Assembly: GCF_900169075.1 (NCBI RefSeq)
Contig: NZ_LT827014.1
Location: forward strand, 1,054,001 to 1,118,000
Origin: Chryseobacterium phocaeense
GTDB taxonomy: Bacteria > Bacteroidota > Bacteroidia > Flavobacteriales > Weeksellaceae
Direction: 5' to 3'
Length of the DNA stretch: 64,000 nucleotides
The position numbers and the translations under genes are program-made. Numbering within the stretch: position 1 is the first letter of the stretch; the number at the start of each line of letters is the position of its first letter. Shown here piece after piece: positions 1 through 8,479 of this stretch. Under the pieces are notes generated by a model that searched no databases, was not told the origin of the DNA, and was given only the letters and a program-made list of their open reading frames with translations.

Positions 1-736
1 TTTGAAAACCTGTCCAATATTTATCAAAAATTAAATGATTATAAAACGGCTCTCGTCTTCGAAAAAGAAATAAAAAATATCATCAAGGATGACAGCAAAA
101 AAAAGCTTACGAGTAATGTAGGGATCATGAAACTTTTTTATAAAGCTGAACAAAAAAATCAGGAGATTACAGAACTGAGGAAACGACAAATCCTGTACAT
201 CATTATTATTGTTCTTATAGTGATTGCAGGAATTTCCACTTATTTTACATTTAATAATAAATTTGAATTAAATAAAAAAAAACATAGCACTCCTGGAAGC
301 TGAAAAGAAAATTTCGGACATTCAGCAGGAAAGATTAAAGAAACATGCGCTGGCGATATCGCTGAGGCTGGATTACAAGAATAATTTTATCAAGGGGCTC
401 AGAACAAAAATGAAAGACAAAGCTGAGATCAGCCTGGATAATATCTGGAAAGAAGATCAGCTGAATGAAAATGATTTTAATGAAATCCAGAATATTGTAG
501 AAAAAGTTCATCCTGATTTTTTCAAAGCTTTAGCCAGTAAATCTGTTGCGAAACTTTCGAATCTTGACATGAAATACGCCGCTTATATTTATATGAATAT
601 GGATAACCAGCAGATCGCCAATATCCTCAAAGCAGATCCCAATACCGTAAGGGTTACAAAATACCGACTAAAACAAAAAATAGGGCTGGGTAAAAATGAT
701 GACCTGCGCAGTTTTATCCAGAATATAGATCTGTAA
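1..736 (+). pseudogene. Partial membrane-anchored TPR-type regulator with LuxR-like C-terminus, frameshifted
   Basis: The left end is cut by the window. Frame 1 reads from base 1 through a helical region and one membrane segment (about residues 62-80, isoleucine/valine rich) and stops at 301-303. Just before that is a run of nine A (274-282). Removing one A joins the frame to the downstream frame (302-736), which carries on as a charged coiled coil and ends in a helix-turn-helix-like segment (MDNQQIANILKADPNTVRV). Helical repeats, one membrane segment, coiled coil and a C-terminal HTH are the usual plan of Bacteroidota TPR/LuxR-like regulators. The part 410-736 could be translated alone from its own ATG. 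The break may be a real mutation, a slippage-prone phase switch or a sequence error; these cannot be separated here. Confidence 0.6.
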
Positions 737-766
737 ACTTATCATACGATCTTCCGGGACTTAAAA

Positions 767-804
767 AACAAATGCCTTCCATAAGAGTATGAAGGGCATT
801 TGTT
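767..804 (-). terminator. Rho-independent terminator after bshA
   Basis: Arms AACAAATGCC-TTC (767-779) and GAAGGGCATTTGTT (791-804) pair with one bulge. On the minus strand the hairpin is followed by a T run, so it fits the end of the GH3-bshA transcript. It may also stop the plus-strand gene ending at 736. Confidence 0.65.
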
Positions 805-825
805 GGTGAAAAATTGATGTTGGGA

Positions 826-1974
826 TTAAACTTTCGTCAGCTCCCTTTTAAAATTTTCTATGGTTGTCCTGTACATTTCCTCATAAATAGGAAGAATGTT
901 TTTCAGGTCAAATTTAACAGCCTGATCTTTAGCGTTTATTTTCATAGTCGCTAAAAGTTCTTCATTGCTTAATACTTTGATGGCGTAGTTGCTCATGGCT
1001 TCCACGTTCCCTATTTCAGCTAAAAATCCTGTTTCTCCCTGGATATTCACCTCAGGAATTCCGCCGGCGTTGGAGCTGATCACCGGGGTGTAGGCGGCCA
1101 TAGCCTCAAGCGCCGCAAGACCAAAGCTTTCCTGCTCTGAAGGTAGTAAAAACACATCTGACAGCTGTAAAATCTTATACAGATCATTTACTTTTCCTAA
1201 CAGACGGATTTTGGAAATAAGTTCAGGATTTTCCTCCAAAAACTGATTTACCTTTTCCATATCCGGTCCTTCTCCGATAATAATCAGTTTTGATTTTACC
1301 TTTTTCTCCACATTCTTGAAGATCTGCAGAACTTCATCAACTCGCTTTACAGGACGGAGGTTAGAAACGTGGATCAGGATTTTCTCGTCCGGATTCGCAA
1401 ACTGCGTTCTCTGGCATTCCGTGCAGTCATCAAATTCCGAATTGTCAATAAAATTGGTAATCACCTGGATTTCCTTTTTAATATTGAAAAACTGCAGCGT
1501 ATCCTTTTTCAAACTTTCAGAAACCGAGGTAATAGCGTCTGACTGGTTGATGGAAAATTCCACAGCGTGTTTGTAGCTCGGATGCTGCCCTACAAGCGTA
1601 ATATCCGTTCCGTGAAGGGTGGTCACCAACGGAATGTCATTATGGTCTTCCTTCAACATCTGTTTGGCTGTAAATGCAGCATACGCGTACGGAATAGCAT
1701 AATGAGCGTGCAGAAGATCCAGTTTATAAAGATTCACGACACGGTAAATCATCGAGCTTAATGCAATATCATACGGCTGATATTGGAACAAGGGATAAGT
1801 CTGTACATTGACCCTGTGGAAAAAAATGTTCGGATTGGTGATGTCTAATCTTGCCGGGAGGGCAGAACTTATGAAATGTACCTCGTAACCTTTGTTGGCC
1901 AGGGACATTCCCAGTTCTGTTGCTACGATTCCGCTTCCTCCGTAGGTTGGATAGCAAAGTATGCCTATTTTCAT
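826..1974 (-). CDS. bshA: N-acetyl-alpha-D-glucosaminyl L-malate synthase BshA
   Basis: A GT-B fold, family 4 glycosyltransferase of 382 residues. It begins MKIGILCYPTYGGSG, the glycine-rich N-terminal loop typical of BshA, and has the C-terminal nucleotide-sugar motif EQESFGLAALEAMA (E-x7-E) around residues 281-294. BshA joins UDP-GlcNAc and L-malate in the first step of bacillithiol synthesis, the cytoplasmic low-molecular-weight thiol of Bacillota and many Bacteroidota. It starts 4 nt after the stop of the upstream GH3 gene, so the two are almost certainly co-transcribed. The other bacillithiol genes are not in the window. Length and motifs are normal, and the start is the only sensible one. 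Confidence 0.9.
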   Translation of the reverse strand: MKIGILCYPTYGGSGIVATELGMSLANKGYEVHFISSALPARLDITNPNIFFHRVNVQTYPLFQYQPYDIALSSMIYRVVNLYKLDLLHAHYAIPYAYAAFTAKQMLKEDHNDIPLVTTLHGTDITLVGQHPSYKHAVEFSINQSDAITSVSESLKKDTLQFFNIKKEIQVITNFIDNSEFDDCTECQRTQFANPDEKILIHVSNLRPVKRVDEVLQIFKNVEKKVKSKLIIIGEGPDMEKVNQFLEENPELISKIRLLGKVNDLYKILQLSDVFLLPSEQESFGLAALEAMAAYTPVISSNAGGIPEVNIQGETGFLAEIGNVEAMSNYAIKVLSNEELLATMKINAKDQAVKFDLKNILPIYEEMYRTTIENFKRELTKV

Positions 1975-1978
1975 TAGA

Positions 1979-3712
1979 TTATTGTTGTTTTGATGTTGTT
2001 GAAACTGTTGAGTTCATGTTGTCAGTAGAAACCGGGAGCATTTCAATTCCCATTCCCGCTTTAAGCTGGTCATTGACAAGGACCGGTAATTTGCCCCATA
2101 TTTTGGTTTTTCCGTTAAGTGCATCTGCCGTAGCCGTCATAGAATCGTCATTATTTTCATAGGAGACAATAACGGTGGATACTTTTGAAATATCAATATC
2201 TTTCAAAGCATATGCGCTTCCGAAAACGTTTAAAATCACTTTCTGGTTTTTGGTGAGATCGGCAAGTACTTTTCTGGACTCTGCCGAAATTTTATAAGGT
2301 TTGTAGGCTGTGGAATTATCCTTGTGGAATCCTGCAATAACTACAGAACCGGCAGGGATTGTACTGATCTCATTAGCCTTTTTTACGGTCACATTAGAAC
2401 CTAGCTGGTTGGCAAAAGTCTGGTAAGGGGCTTCTTCCAACGGAACATAATATATCTGCTTTCCTGTAATAGGAAGTAGTTTTTGCTCGTCCTTCAAGAG
2501 TGTCAGAGCGTTGGCATAAAGATTCTGTACCAGCATTTTATGAGACTCATTATTGAGATCATTATTGATGTTCTCAGGATTTTTCGGACTGTATTTGTCA
2601 AGACCCAGGAAGTATTTTGTCAGAAGTATTTTTTTCACACTTTCTTCCACCCTTGACTGTGAAATTTCTCCTTTATCAATAGATTTCTGGATTAATTTCT
2701 TCCCTTCAGAAACTCCCTGTGAGAACAGCATAATATCGTTTCCTGCTTTAAAAGCCAGGGCATCCAGCTCGCCGGGTTTGTATTTGTTGGCTACAGCACC
2801 CATATTCAGGGCATCTGTAATAATTAACCCCTTATAACCCAGTTTATCCTTTAACACACCTGTGATGATATTTTTAGATACCGATGCCGGAATGCCTTTT
2901 CCGGATTCAAGACTTGGAACATATAAGTGGGCGACCATAACACCTCCGATCCCCTTATCCATTAAAGCTTTAAACGGAGCCAATTCAACGCTGTTTAATC
3001 TTTCCAGGCTGTGAGAAACCACCGGAAGATCCAGATGCGAATCTGTACTGGTATCACCATGTCCCGGAAAATGCTTGATCGCAGCCAATATGGTATTGTC
3101 CTGCAGACCGTTCGAATAGGAAAGGGCAGAGCTGATTACGTTATCTACCTCTGAACCGAAACTTCTGTTTCCGATAATCGGATTGTTGGGGTTGGTATTC
3201 ACATCAACTACAGGGGCGAAATCCCAGTTGATTCCCATTCTGTGGCAGTCTTCAGCTATTTTGGAAGACATTTTATAGATCAGATTTTTATCCTGAATGG
3301 CTCCCAGCGTCATTGCCCATGGAAATTTGTGTGCCGTGGCAATTCTCTGAAACAGTCCCCATTCTGCATCCATACCAATCATCATCGGGATTCTTGACTT
3401 TTGCTGGAATTCATTCACGAGATTGATTTCCCTGGCGGCATCATCCTGCATCAGGATCAGACCTCCGATTTTATCATTAATTACAATGTTTCTGATCTGG
3501 TTAATATAGTCTTCCCCTTTGTTGGTATACAGTGCCACAATAAACAGCTGGCCTAGCTTTTCATCCTGAGAAAGAGACCGGTAGGTTTTATCTACCCAGT
3601 GGTGGGCTTTCTTCAGGTCTTCTTTAGAAATGTTTTTGGGCTGATACTGAGCTTTGGCTGTAAAGCTTATTAATGAAAAAACAAAGAGGGAAGTATATAA
3701 CAATTTCTTCAT
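1979..3712 (-). CDS. Glycoside hydrolase family 3 protein (beta-N-acetylglucosaminidase-like), exported
   Basis: 577 residues with a signal peptide (about 1-21, ending AKAQ). The GH3 N-terminal barrel contains the NagZ-type loop KHFPGHGDT (213-221) followed by a DSH motif, which supplies the His/Asp acid-base dyad of N-acetylglucosaminidases, and a nucleophile Asp in IITDALNMGA (about residue 300). A C-terminal alpha/beta domain covers about 390-550. NagZ relatives remove GlcNAc from peptidoglycan fragments; the signal peptide places this one in the periplasm or outside. Some Bacteroidota homologues carry a beta-lactamase-like C-terminal domain, which is absent here. It is the first gene of a two-gene unit with bshA. 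The exact substrate is inferred. Confidence 0.82.
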   Translation of the reverse strand: MKKLLYTSLFVFSLISFTAKAQYQPKNISKEDLKKAHHWVDKTYRSLSQDEKLGQLFIVALYTNKGEDYINQIRNIVINDKIGGLILMQDDAAREINLVNEFQQKSRIPMMIGMDAEWGLFQRIATAHKFPWAMTLGAIQDKNLIYKMSSKIAEDCHRMGINWDFAPVVDVNTNPNNPIIGNRSFGSEVDNVISSALSYSNGLQDNTILAAIKHFPGHGDTSTDSHLDLPVVSHSLERLNSVELAPFKALMDKGIGGVMVAHLYVPSLESGKGIPASVSKNIITGVLKDKLGYKGLIITDALNMGAVANKYKPGELDALAFKAGNDIMLFSQGVSEGKKLIQKSIDKGEISQSRVEESVKKILLTKYFLGLDKYSPKNPENINNDLNNESHKMLVQNLYANALTLLKDEQKLLPITGKQIYYVPLEEAPYQTFANQLGSNVTVKKANEISTIPAGSVVIAGFHKDNSTAYKPYKISAESRKVLADLTKNQKVILNVFGSAYALKDIDISKVSTVIVSYENNDDSMTATADALNGKTKIWGKLPVLVNDQLKAGMGIEMLPVSTDNMNSTVSTTSKQQ

Positions 3713-3826
3713 GATCTTTTGAATAAGAACAAAAATACAATTAAAAAAATCAGGAAAACAAAGTTTTTGAAACTTTTGGTATATGATTTGAATACGCTTT
3801 ATAAATAATAACTAAACTTTCTAAAA

Positions 3827-4372
3827 ATGAAAAAATTACTTTTATTTTTATTTCTGGGGGCTGTAGGCTTTACGGCATATAGCTGTGATGACGACGATGA
3901 TGTTGTACAGGCCGTAGATTATGATACCATAAGCCAGTCATTTGATATAAATCCTACTTTCACTAGGATTAATGATAATCTTTATAGATGGAGTGATGAT
4001 TTTATTAAGCCTTTAGTACAGTCCGATATGGTACTTGTTTATATGCAGATTGGTACTGATGGAGATTCACCTATTTGGAAACTTCTTCCGTATACTTATT
4101 ATGTGGGTAATCCAAACAATGATGCTGTAGATTATATTTATGAATTCAGTAAATATAGCGCTACTATCAATATTAATTCTACAGCTGGGTTCAGCTTAGC
4201 TGCAAATCCATCTTACTACCAAAGTAAAATGTTCAGAGTGCTTGTTGTTCCTGCAAACGGATCAGGTGTTGGTGGGGGGAAAGCTGCTAAAAGTGGAGTT
4301 AATTATAGTGATTACAATAGTGTAATTAAATATTACAATATTGACGAATCTAAAATCGGCTTTAAAAAGTAA
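3827..4372 (+). CDS. Hypothetical lipoprotein with acidic N-terminus
   Basis: 181 residues. The N-terminus has a lipobox (GFTAYSC) with the lipidated Cys near residue 20, followed at once by five Asp. An acidic stretch right after the Cys resembles the lipoprotein export signal described for surface lipoproteins of Bacteroidota, so surface display is possible. The rest is a Tyr/Asn/Asp-rich, probably beta-structured domain I do not recognise. It is a single gene, divergent from the GH3-bshA unit and closed by its own terminator at 4404. Confidence 0.75.
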   Translation: MKKLLLFLFLGAVGFTAYSCDDDDDVVQAVDYDTISQSFDINPTFTRINDNLYRWSDDFIKPLVQSDMVLVYMQIGTDGDSPIWKLLPYTYYVGNPNNDAVDYIYEFSKYSATININSTAGFSLAANPSYYQSKMFRVLVVPANGSGVGGGKAAKSGVNYSDYNSVIKYYNIDESKIGFKK

Positions 4373-4403
4373 TAAGAATATCTTTTCAGTTTTTTATAAT
4401 TAA

Positions 4404-4433
4404 AAAAGCTCCGGGAGAAATTCCGGAGCTTTT
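4404..4433 (+). terminator. Rho-independent terminator
   Basis: Perfect 11-bp arms AAAAGCTCCGG (4404-4414) and CCGGAGCTTTT (4423-4433) around an 8-nt loop, 31 nt after the stop of the 3827 lipoprotein gene. The same stem core AAGCTCCGG recurs at 4936. Confidence 0.8.
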
Positions 4434-4506
4434 GATTTTATATGCTGAAACCTTGTTTTAAAAAAATAAAAAAGTTTAATTTTATCATCTGGACAATATA
4501 ATAACC

Positions 4507-4908
4507 ATGATCAAAAATCTATATTTTAAATTTTTACTGATTTTATCTGTATCTCTGATATCTTGTAGCGAGACGCTGACAGACGAAATTATCAATACTA
4601 TACATGAAAATAATGCTCAGGAAAACTATACATCTCCTTTTATGGGGAAATGGGTAGGTACGTACTCAGGAGATGCCATCAGTGGGACTTTGATTTTGAA
4701 TGTAAGCAAAAGCGGCAGTATTGAGGTAACAAGGGCTGAAAATGGAGCGGTAGCAGAGGTACACTATACCAGCATCCAGGGGGCAAGCGGCGCTTTGAAT
4801 CCGGCGCCGTCCCCAAAAGGTTTTGTACTGTACGGAAGTTTACAGAGCAAGTCCGGAACCTGGAATTTTAAACACTGGAGTGGCAGTTGGTCTGTCACAA
4901 GGCAGTAA
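4507..4908 (+). CDS. Hypothetical small lipoprotein
   Basis: 133 residues with a hydrophobic N-terminus and a lipobox (VSLISC, Cys at 20). The mature part has a GKWVGTYSG motif followed by alternating beta-type residues and a Trp-rich end (WNFKHWSGSW). This resembles small beta-barrel or lipocalin-like lipoproteins of flavobacteria, but no family can be named. It lies between two near-identical terminators, so it is probably transcribed alone. No promoter box of good quality was found upstream. Confidence 0.7.
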   Translation: MIKNLYFKFLLILSVSLISCSETLTDEIINTIHENNAQENYTSPFMGKWVGTYSGDAISGTLILNVSKSGSIEVTRAENGAVAEVHYTSIQGASGALNPAPSPKGFVLYGSLQSKSGTWNFKHWSGSWSVTRQ

Positions 4909-4935
4909 CAGAATATTACATGATTCAGAATAAAT

Positions 4936-4965
4936 AAAAAGCTCCGGAAATTTCCGGAGCTTTTT
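4936..4965. terminator. Bidirectional terminator between lipoprotein gene and ribA
   Basis: A perfect 15-bp palindrome (4936-4950 with 4951-4965) with an A run on the left and a T run on the right, so it can end transcription in both directions. It separates the plus-strand lipoprotein gene (stop 4908) from the 3' end of the minus-strand ribA block (4974). Confidence 0.85.
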
Positions 4966-4973
4966 ATGTTTAT

Positions 4974-5570
4974 CTAATTGTCATTATCATCGAGTAAATG
5001 ACCGAAGAAATCTTTTTTCGTCTGCAGGTAGCCTCTGCTTATTTCATTGGCAGGAATCTGTAAAGGAATCCTTGAATTAAGATGGATATTGCTGTCTACA
5101 ACGTATTTTACTTTTTCAGGGTTGTTGGTGAGAAGATTGATGTCTTTTACCTCTAATAGGTTAAGAATTTCAATAGCCACCCCGAAGTTCCTGTCATCAG
5201 CTGGAAGGCCCAGTTCCAGATTGGCCTGTACGGTATCGAGGCCTTTTTCCTGAAGCGAATAGGCTTTCAGTTTATTGATGATCCCGATATTTCTTCCTTC
5301 CTGACGAAGGTATACAATGATGCCTCCGTGCTCATGGGTATATTTCATTGCGGCATCCAATTGTTGTCCGCATTCACATTTTTTTGAATGGAAAACCTCT
5401 CCTGTAATGCATTCTGAATGGAAACGTACGTTCACCGGTTTGGAGAAATCTGTATTTTCTGCAATGATGGCCATATGTGGCATCCAGTCATTTTCGTTTT
5501 CGGAGAAAGCGATCATTCGGAAAGAGCCGTGTTCTGTGGGAACGTTGGCCTCTGCCTGAACTTTAATCAT
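4974..5570 (-). CDS. ribA: GTP cyclohydrolase II
   Basis: 198 residues, the usual length of a stand-alone GTP cyclohydrolase II. Zinc ligands are visible in the motif CITGEVFHSKKCECG (three Cys). The catalytic loop YLRQEGRNIG and the GTP-binding segment VQANLELGLPADDRNFGVA follow in the expected order. The enzyme opens GTP to 2,5-diamino-6-ribosylamino-pyrimidinone phosphate, formate and pyrophosphate, the first step of riboflavin synthesis. It is not fused to a RibB domain. It lies downstream of a lipoprotein gene (17-nt gap) and may be the last gene of that unit. Confidence 0.93.
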   Translation of the reverse strand: MIKVQAEANVPTEHGSFRMIAFSENENDWMPHMAIIAENTDFSKPVNVRFHSECITGEVFHSKKCECGQQLDAAMKYTHEHGGIIVYLRQEGRNIGIINKLKAYSLQEKGLDTVQANLELGLPADDRNFGVAIEILNLLEVKDINLLTNNPEKVKYVVDSNIHLNSRIPLQIPANEISRGYLQTKKDFFGHLLDDNDN

Positions 5571-5587
5571 TAATAGTGGTTAGTTTT

Positions 5588-6043
5588 TTAATTTCCTTTT
5601 AAAGAATCTTCAATTACAGAAATATTGGTTTTCAAACGGACCAGATATCTGTTTAGCACTTCATCATCATCTTTATCAAGCTTCTGTCTGAGTTTTTGAA
5701 TTTTCTTATAAGATTTTTCGAAGCTTTTAACGGCTCTGTTTTTTCCTGCCGGGTTATTGGCATCTATGGCATATAAATAATTCTGAAGGCTGTATTTCAA
5801 GCTTGTTATTTCATCATTCAGACCATTATTCTTAAACTTTGGAAAAGTGGAAATCAGATTTGAAATTTCAGAAGCATTTACATTTTCTTTAATATTGATA
5901 TCAAAGCCTTTTTTTGCCCCTCTGTCGGAATCAGAACCCTTTGTTTCGCTATAAAAATTATTGGACAGCGGAGAAAGATTAAGCTTTTCCGTTGCACAAG
6001 AAGTGATAATTAGTAGTACTCCAAAAAAAAATAGTTTTTTCAT
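5588..6043 (-). CDS. Hypothetical lipoprotein
   Basis: 151 residues with a lipobox (LIITSC, Cys at 16). The mature protein is charged and mostly helical (KSFEKSYKKIQKLRQKLDKDDDE), probably a coiled-coil bundle. Its start codon overlaps the stop of the DUF4254 gene by 4 nt, which indicates translational coupling and a shared role. No known family is recognised. Confidence 0.72.
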   Translation of the reverse strand: MKKLFFFGVLLIITSCATEKLNLSPLSNNFYSETKGSDSDRGAKKGFDINIKENVNASEISNLISTFPKFKNNGLNDEITSLKYSLQNYLYAIDANNPAGKNRAVKSFEKSYKKIQKLRQKLDKDDDEVLNRYLVRLKTNISVIEDSLKGN

Positions 6044-6654
6044 TTTTGCTGCCCCTTTTGATAGAGGATCGGGTTAAGACTATCATCGTTATACATTTTC
6101 ATTTGTTTGTATACCTTCATCTTAACATTACCGTATTCAATATCAGTAAGCAACTGATCTATAGAAGTGGATAGGTCTTCTTTCTGAGTAAGCAGTACAT
6201 CCAGTTTGGCCTGGCAATTGGCACGGTGCTCTTCAGAAGCGGATTCTCTATTGGCTTCTAATGACATATGATAAACCTTTAACGCAAGAATTGATAACCT
6301 GTCAACTGCCCAAGCGGGAGTTTCCGTATTGATTTTTGCGTCAGGTCCAGGAGTTATATTTTCAAACTTTGTAAGGAACCAGCTGTCGATAAATTCTACC
6401 AGATCTGTTCTTTTCTGGTTGGAAGCATCTATCGTTCTCTTCAACTGAAGAGCTTCAGCGGGATCAATATTTTCATCTCTAATAATATCTTCTAAATGCC
6501 ATTGAACGGTATCAATCCAGTTCTTTGCATACAAAATCCGTTCCAAACTGTCTTTTTCAAACGGGTTATTAATTAGAGCGTTAACGTCATCGGACACGTG
6601 ATAGTCTTCAATAGATTGATTGAAAACTTTCCATGCAGTCTCGGTAAAATTCAT
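6040..6654 (-). CDS. DUF4254 family protein
   Basis: 204 residues, no signal peptide and no membrane segment. Conserved features of the family are visible: an N-terminal WHLEDIIRDENI helix, the polar KRTIDASNQKRTDLVEFID helix and a second helical half with ANCQAKLDVLLTQKEDL. The protein appears all-helical and cytoplasmic. Its function is not established. In flavobacteria it often sits near envelope and glycosyltransferase genes, in line with this neighbourhood (TatA upstream, a lipoprotein coupled downstream). The family assignment comes from recognition of these blocks. Confidence 0.75.
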   Translation of the reverse strand: MNFTETAWKVFNQSIEDYHVSDDVNALINNPFEKDSLERILYAKNWIDTVQWHLEDIIRDENIDPAEALQLKRTIDASNQKRTDLVEFIDSWFLTKFENITPGPDAKINTETPAWAVDRLSILALKVYHMSLEANRESASEEHRANCQAKLDVLLTQKEDLSTSIDQLLTDIEYGNVKMKVYKQMKMYNDDSLNPILYQKGQQK

Positions 6655-6670
6655 TAATTCTGAGGAATTT

Positions 6671-6886
6671 TTAGTTGCTGGTAGTGTTATTATTATCGGC
6701 AGAAGAGGCTTTTTTTTCAGCGCCTGGTTTATCTTCTTCCTTCACTGCATCTTTAAATTCTTTGATTCCTGAACCAACTCCTCTCATTAATTCCGGAATT
6801 TTCTTTCCTCCAAAAAGCAATACCAGAAGGATTGCTACGATAAGGATGTGCTGCCATGATAAGGCAAGTATTGTTAATGTGTTCAT
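6671..6886 (-). CDS. tatA: Sec-independent protein translocase TatA/E
   Basis: 71 residues with the standard TatA plan: a short N-terminal membrane helix (about 10-26), the FGGKKIPELMRGVGSGIKEFKDA hinge plus amphipathic helix, and a charged, Asn/Ser-rich tail. TatA forms the pore-like part of the twin-arginine translocase in the inner membrane. No tatB or tatC gene lies nearby. It sits between the LytM gene upstream and DUF4254 downstream on the same strand (16-nt gap to the latter). Confidence 0.9.
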   Translation of the reverse strand: MNTLTILALSWQHILIVAILLVLLFGGKKIPELMRGVGSGIKEFKDAVKEEDKPGAEKKASSADNNNTTSN

Positions 6887-6916
6887 CTCTAAGATTTTTG
6901 CAAAGTTACGCTTTTT

Positions 6917-8479
6917 TTAATATGAAATCCAACCTAATGGGTCAACTGGTGTATTTCCGTTCCATACCTGGAAATCAAGCGTATAAGAGCCGTCGAAATC
7001 CTGAGCTACTGTTCCTACCGGAGTACCGGAAGAAACCTGCTGGCCTTTGGAGACACTTACACTTCCTAAGTTGGAATAAATCGTAAAATAGCTTCCGTGC
7101 TTTACCATAACGGTTTTGGTCCCGTCGCTGTTGGCCAGTACTGAAGAAACTGATCCCGGATATACAGATTTGGCACGAGTTCCCGACGGGACTGCTATTT
7201 TGATTCCTGTATTTTCCTCAACAATATTTTTGAACACCGGGTGTGGCTGTCTTCCGAAACGGTGGGTGATCTGCCCGGCTCTGTCTGCCGGATAGCCCAA
7301 TCTTCCTCTGCTGTCTGCAAAACTGCTTCCTGTGGTCGTGGTAACCCCATAGCTGGTCATTGCTTTGGTTTCCGCAGCTTTTTTCTCTTCTTCTTTTTTC
7401 TTGTTTAGCGCAGCTTCTGCGGCTCTTGCGGCAATCAGCTTGTCTGATGCTTCTTTTGCTCTGGCATTCGCTTCATCTGAGGCTTTTTTTGCAGCCACTC
7501 TACGGGCTTCGTCCCTTGCGCTTGCTTCTGCTCTTGCAGCTTCTTCATTACGTTTTCTCTCTTCTTCAGCTCTTTTGGCAGCCAGGTCTGCGGCTTTTTT
7601 GGCCTCAATTTCGGCCAGTTTTCTTTCTCTTTCCAGTGCTTCAGCTCTGGCTTTAGCTTCTGCCTCAATCCTTGCTTTTTCTCTATCTGCAATAATTTTA
7701 GCCATACGGATTTTTTCAGCCTCCGCTTTTCTTCTCGCTTCTTCTTCAGCTTTAGCTATCCTGATTTCTTCAGCAATAATTGCTCTGATCTGGCCTTCCA
7801 AAGCCTTAGACTGAACCTGCTTTTGCTTAAGTTCTACCGTAAGCTTAGCTTCATTTTTCTTGAAATCTGATAAGAGTTGCTCTTTCTGAGCTCTTTCTGC
7901 ATTAATGGTGGCAAGATCTTTTTGCTGGTTCACAAGAAGATTTTCTTTTTCTCTTGCGGAATTTTGCTTCTGTGCAATAGATTTTTTAATCTGAGCTGCT
8001 GCATTGCTTATCTCTGCTGCTTTTTTATCCTGATAGTCAGCATACTGTTTCAGATACTGTACTCTTCTTATGGCTTCGCCTAAGTTTTTGGATGATAGAA
8101 TGAAGGTTACTTTGTTCTGTACCCCCTTGTTTTTGTAAGCATTGACAAGAACATCAGCATAATTTTTTCTCAGAACCGCAAGTTCCTTATTTTGACGGTT
8201 GATTTCCAGCTGGCGCAGGTAAATCTCATCCTCAATAAACCTTTTTTCTTTCTGGGTATTGGTGTATACCTTTTCCCTTAGAACAAGTTTTTTATTGACG
8301 TTGGTAAGATAGGCCACTGAAAGTTTGGATTCAGTTCTGGTTTTCGCCAGATCTGTATTTATTTGTATAATTTGTTTTTTAAGATCGGCATTCTGTTTCT
8401 GAAGCTGTTCTTTGTTCTGCTGTCCCTGGTGAAGACCGAACAGAAGAATACCTATTAAAAAGCTAAATTTTTTAATCAT
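6917..8479 (-). CDS. EnvC-like murein hydrolase activator with degenerate LytM domain
   Basis: 520 residues: signal peptide (about 1-19), a long coiled coil to about residue 370 that is very Ala/Lys/Glu-rich in its second half, then a LytM/M23 domain (about 400-520). Catalytic M23 domains need HxxxD and HxH. Here the first motif reads NTGIK where HxGID is expected, and the last reads YTLDF where HxHFE is expected. The metal site therefore looks lost, as in EnvC-type activators that regulate amidases during cell division. The stop overlaps the neighbouring DUF4292 gene end by 4 nt, so both belong to one operon. Low-complexity Ala/Glu codons produce a long antisense open frame that is not a gene. 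Confidence 0.85.
   Translation of the reverse strand: MIKKFSFLIGILLFGLHQGQQNKEQLQKQNADLKKQIIQINTDLAKTRTESKLSVAYLTNVNKKLVLREKVYTNTQKEKRFIEDEIYLRQLEINRQNKELAVLRKNYADVLVNAYKNKGVQNKVTFILSSKNLGEAIRRVQYLKQYADYQDKKAAEISNAAAQIKKSIAQKQNSAREKENLLVNQQKDLATINAERAQKEQLLSDFKKNEAKLTVELKQKQVQSKALEGQIRAIIAEEIRIAKAEEEARRKAEAEKIRMAKIIADREKARIEAEAKARAEALERERKLAEIEAKKAADLAAKRAEEERKRNEEAARAEASARDEARRVAAKKASDEANARAKEASDKLIAARAAEAALNKKKEEEKKAAETKAMTSYGVTTTTGSSFADSRGRLGYPADRAGQITHRFGRQPHPVFKNIVEENTGIKIAVPSGTRAKSVYPGSVSSVLANSDGTKTVMVKHGSYFTIYSNLGSVSVSKGQQVSSGTPVGTVAQDFDGSYTLDFQVWNGNTPVDPLGWISY

Noticed and set aside
7365..7814. A 149-residue open frame opposite the EnvC-like gene
   Set aside because: It is Ala/Ser/Leu-rich only because the coiled coil on the other strand uses GCT/GAA-type codons; no start context, no domain.
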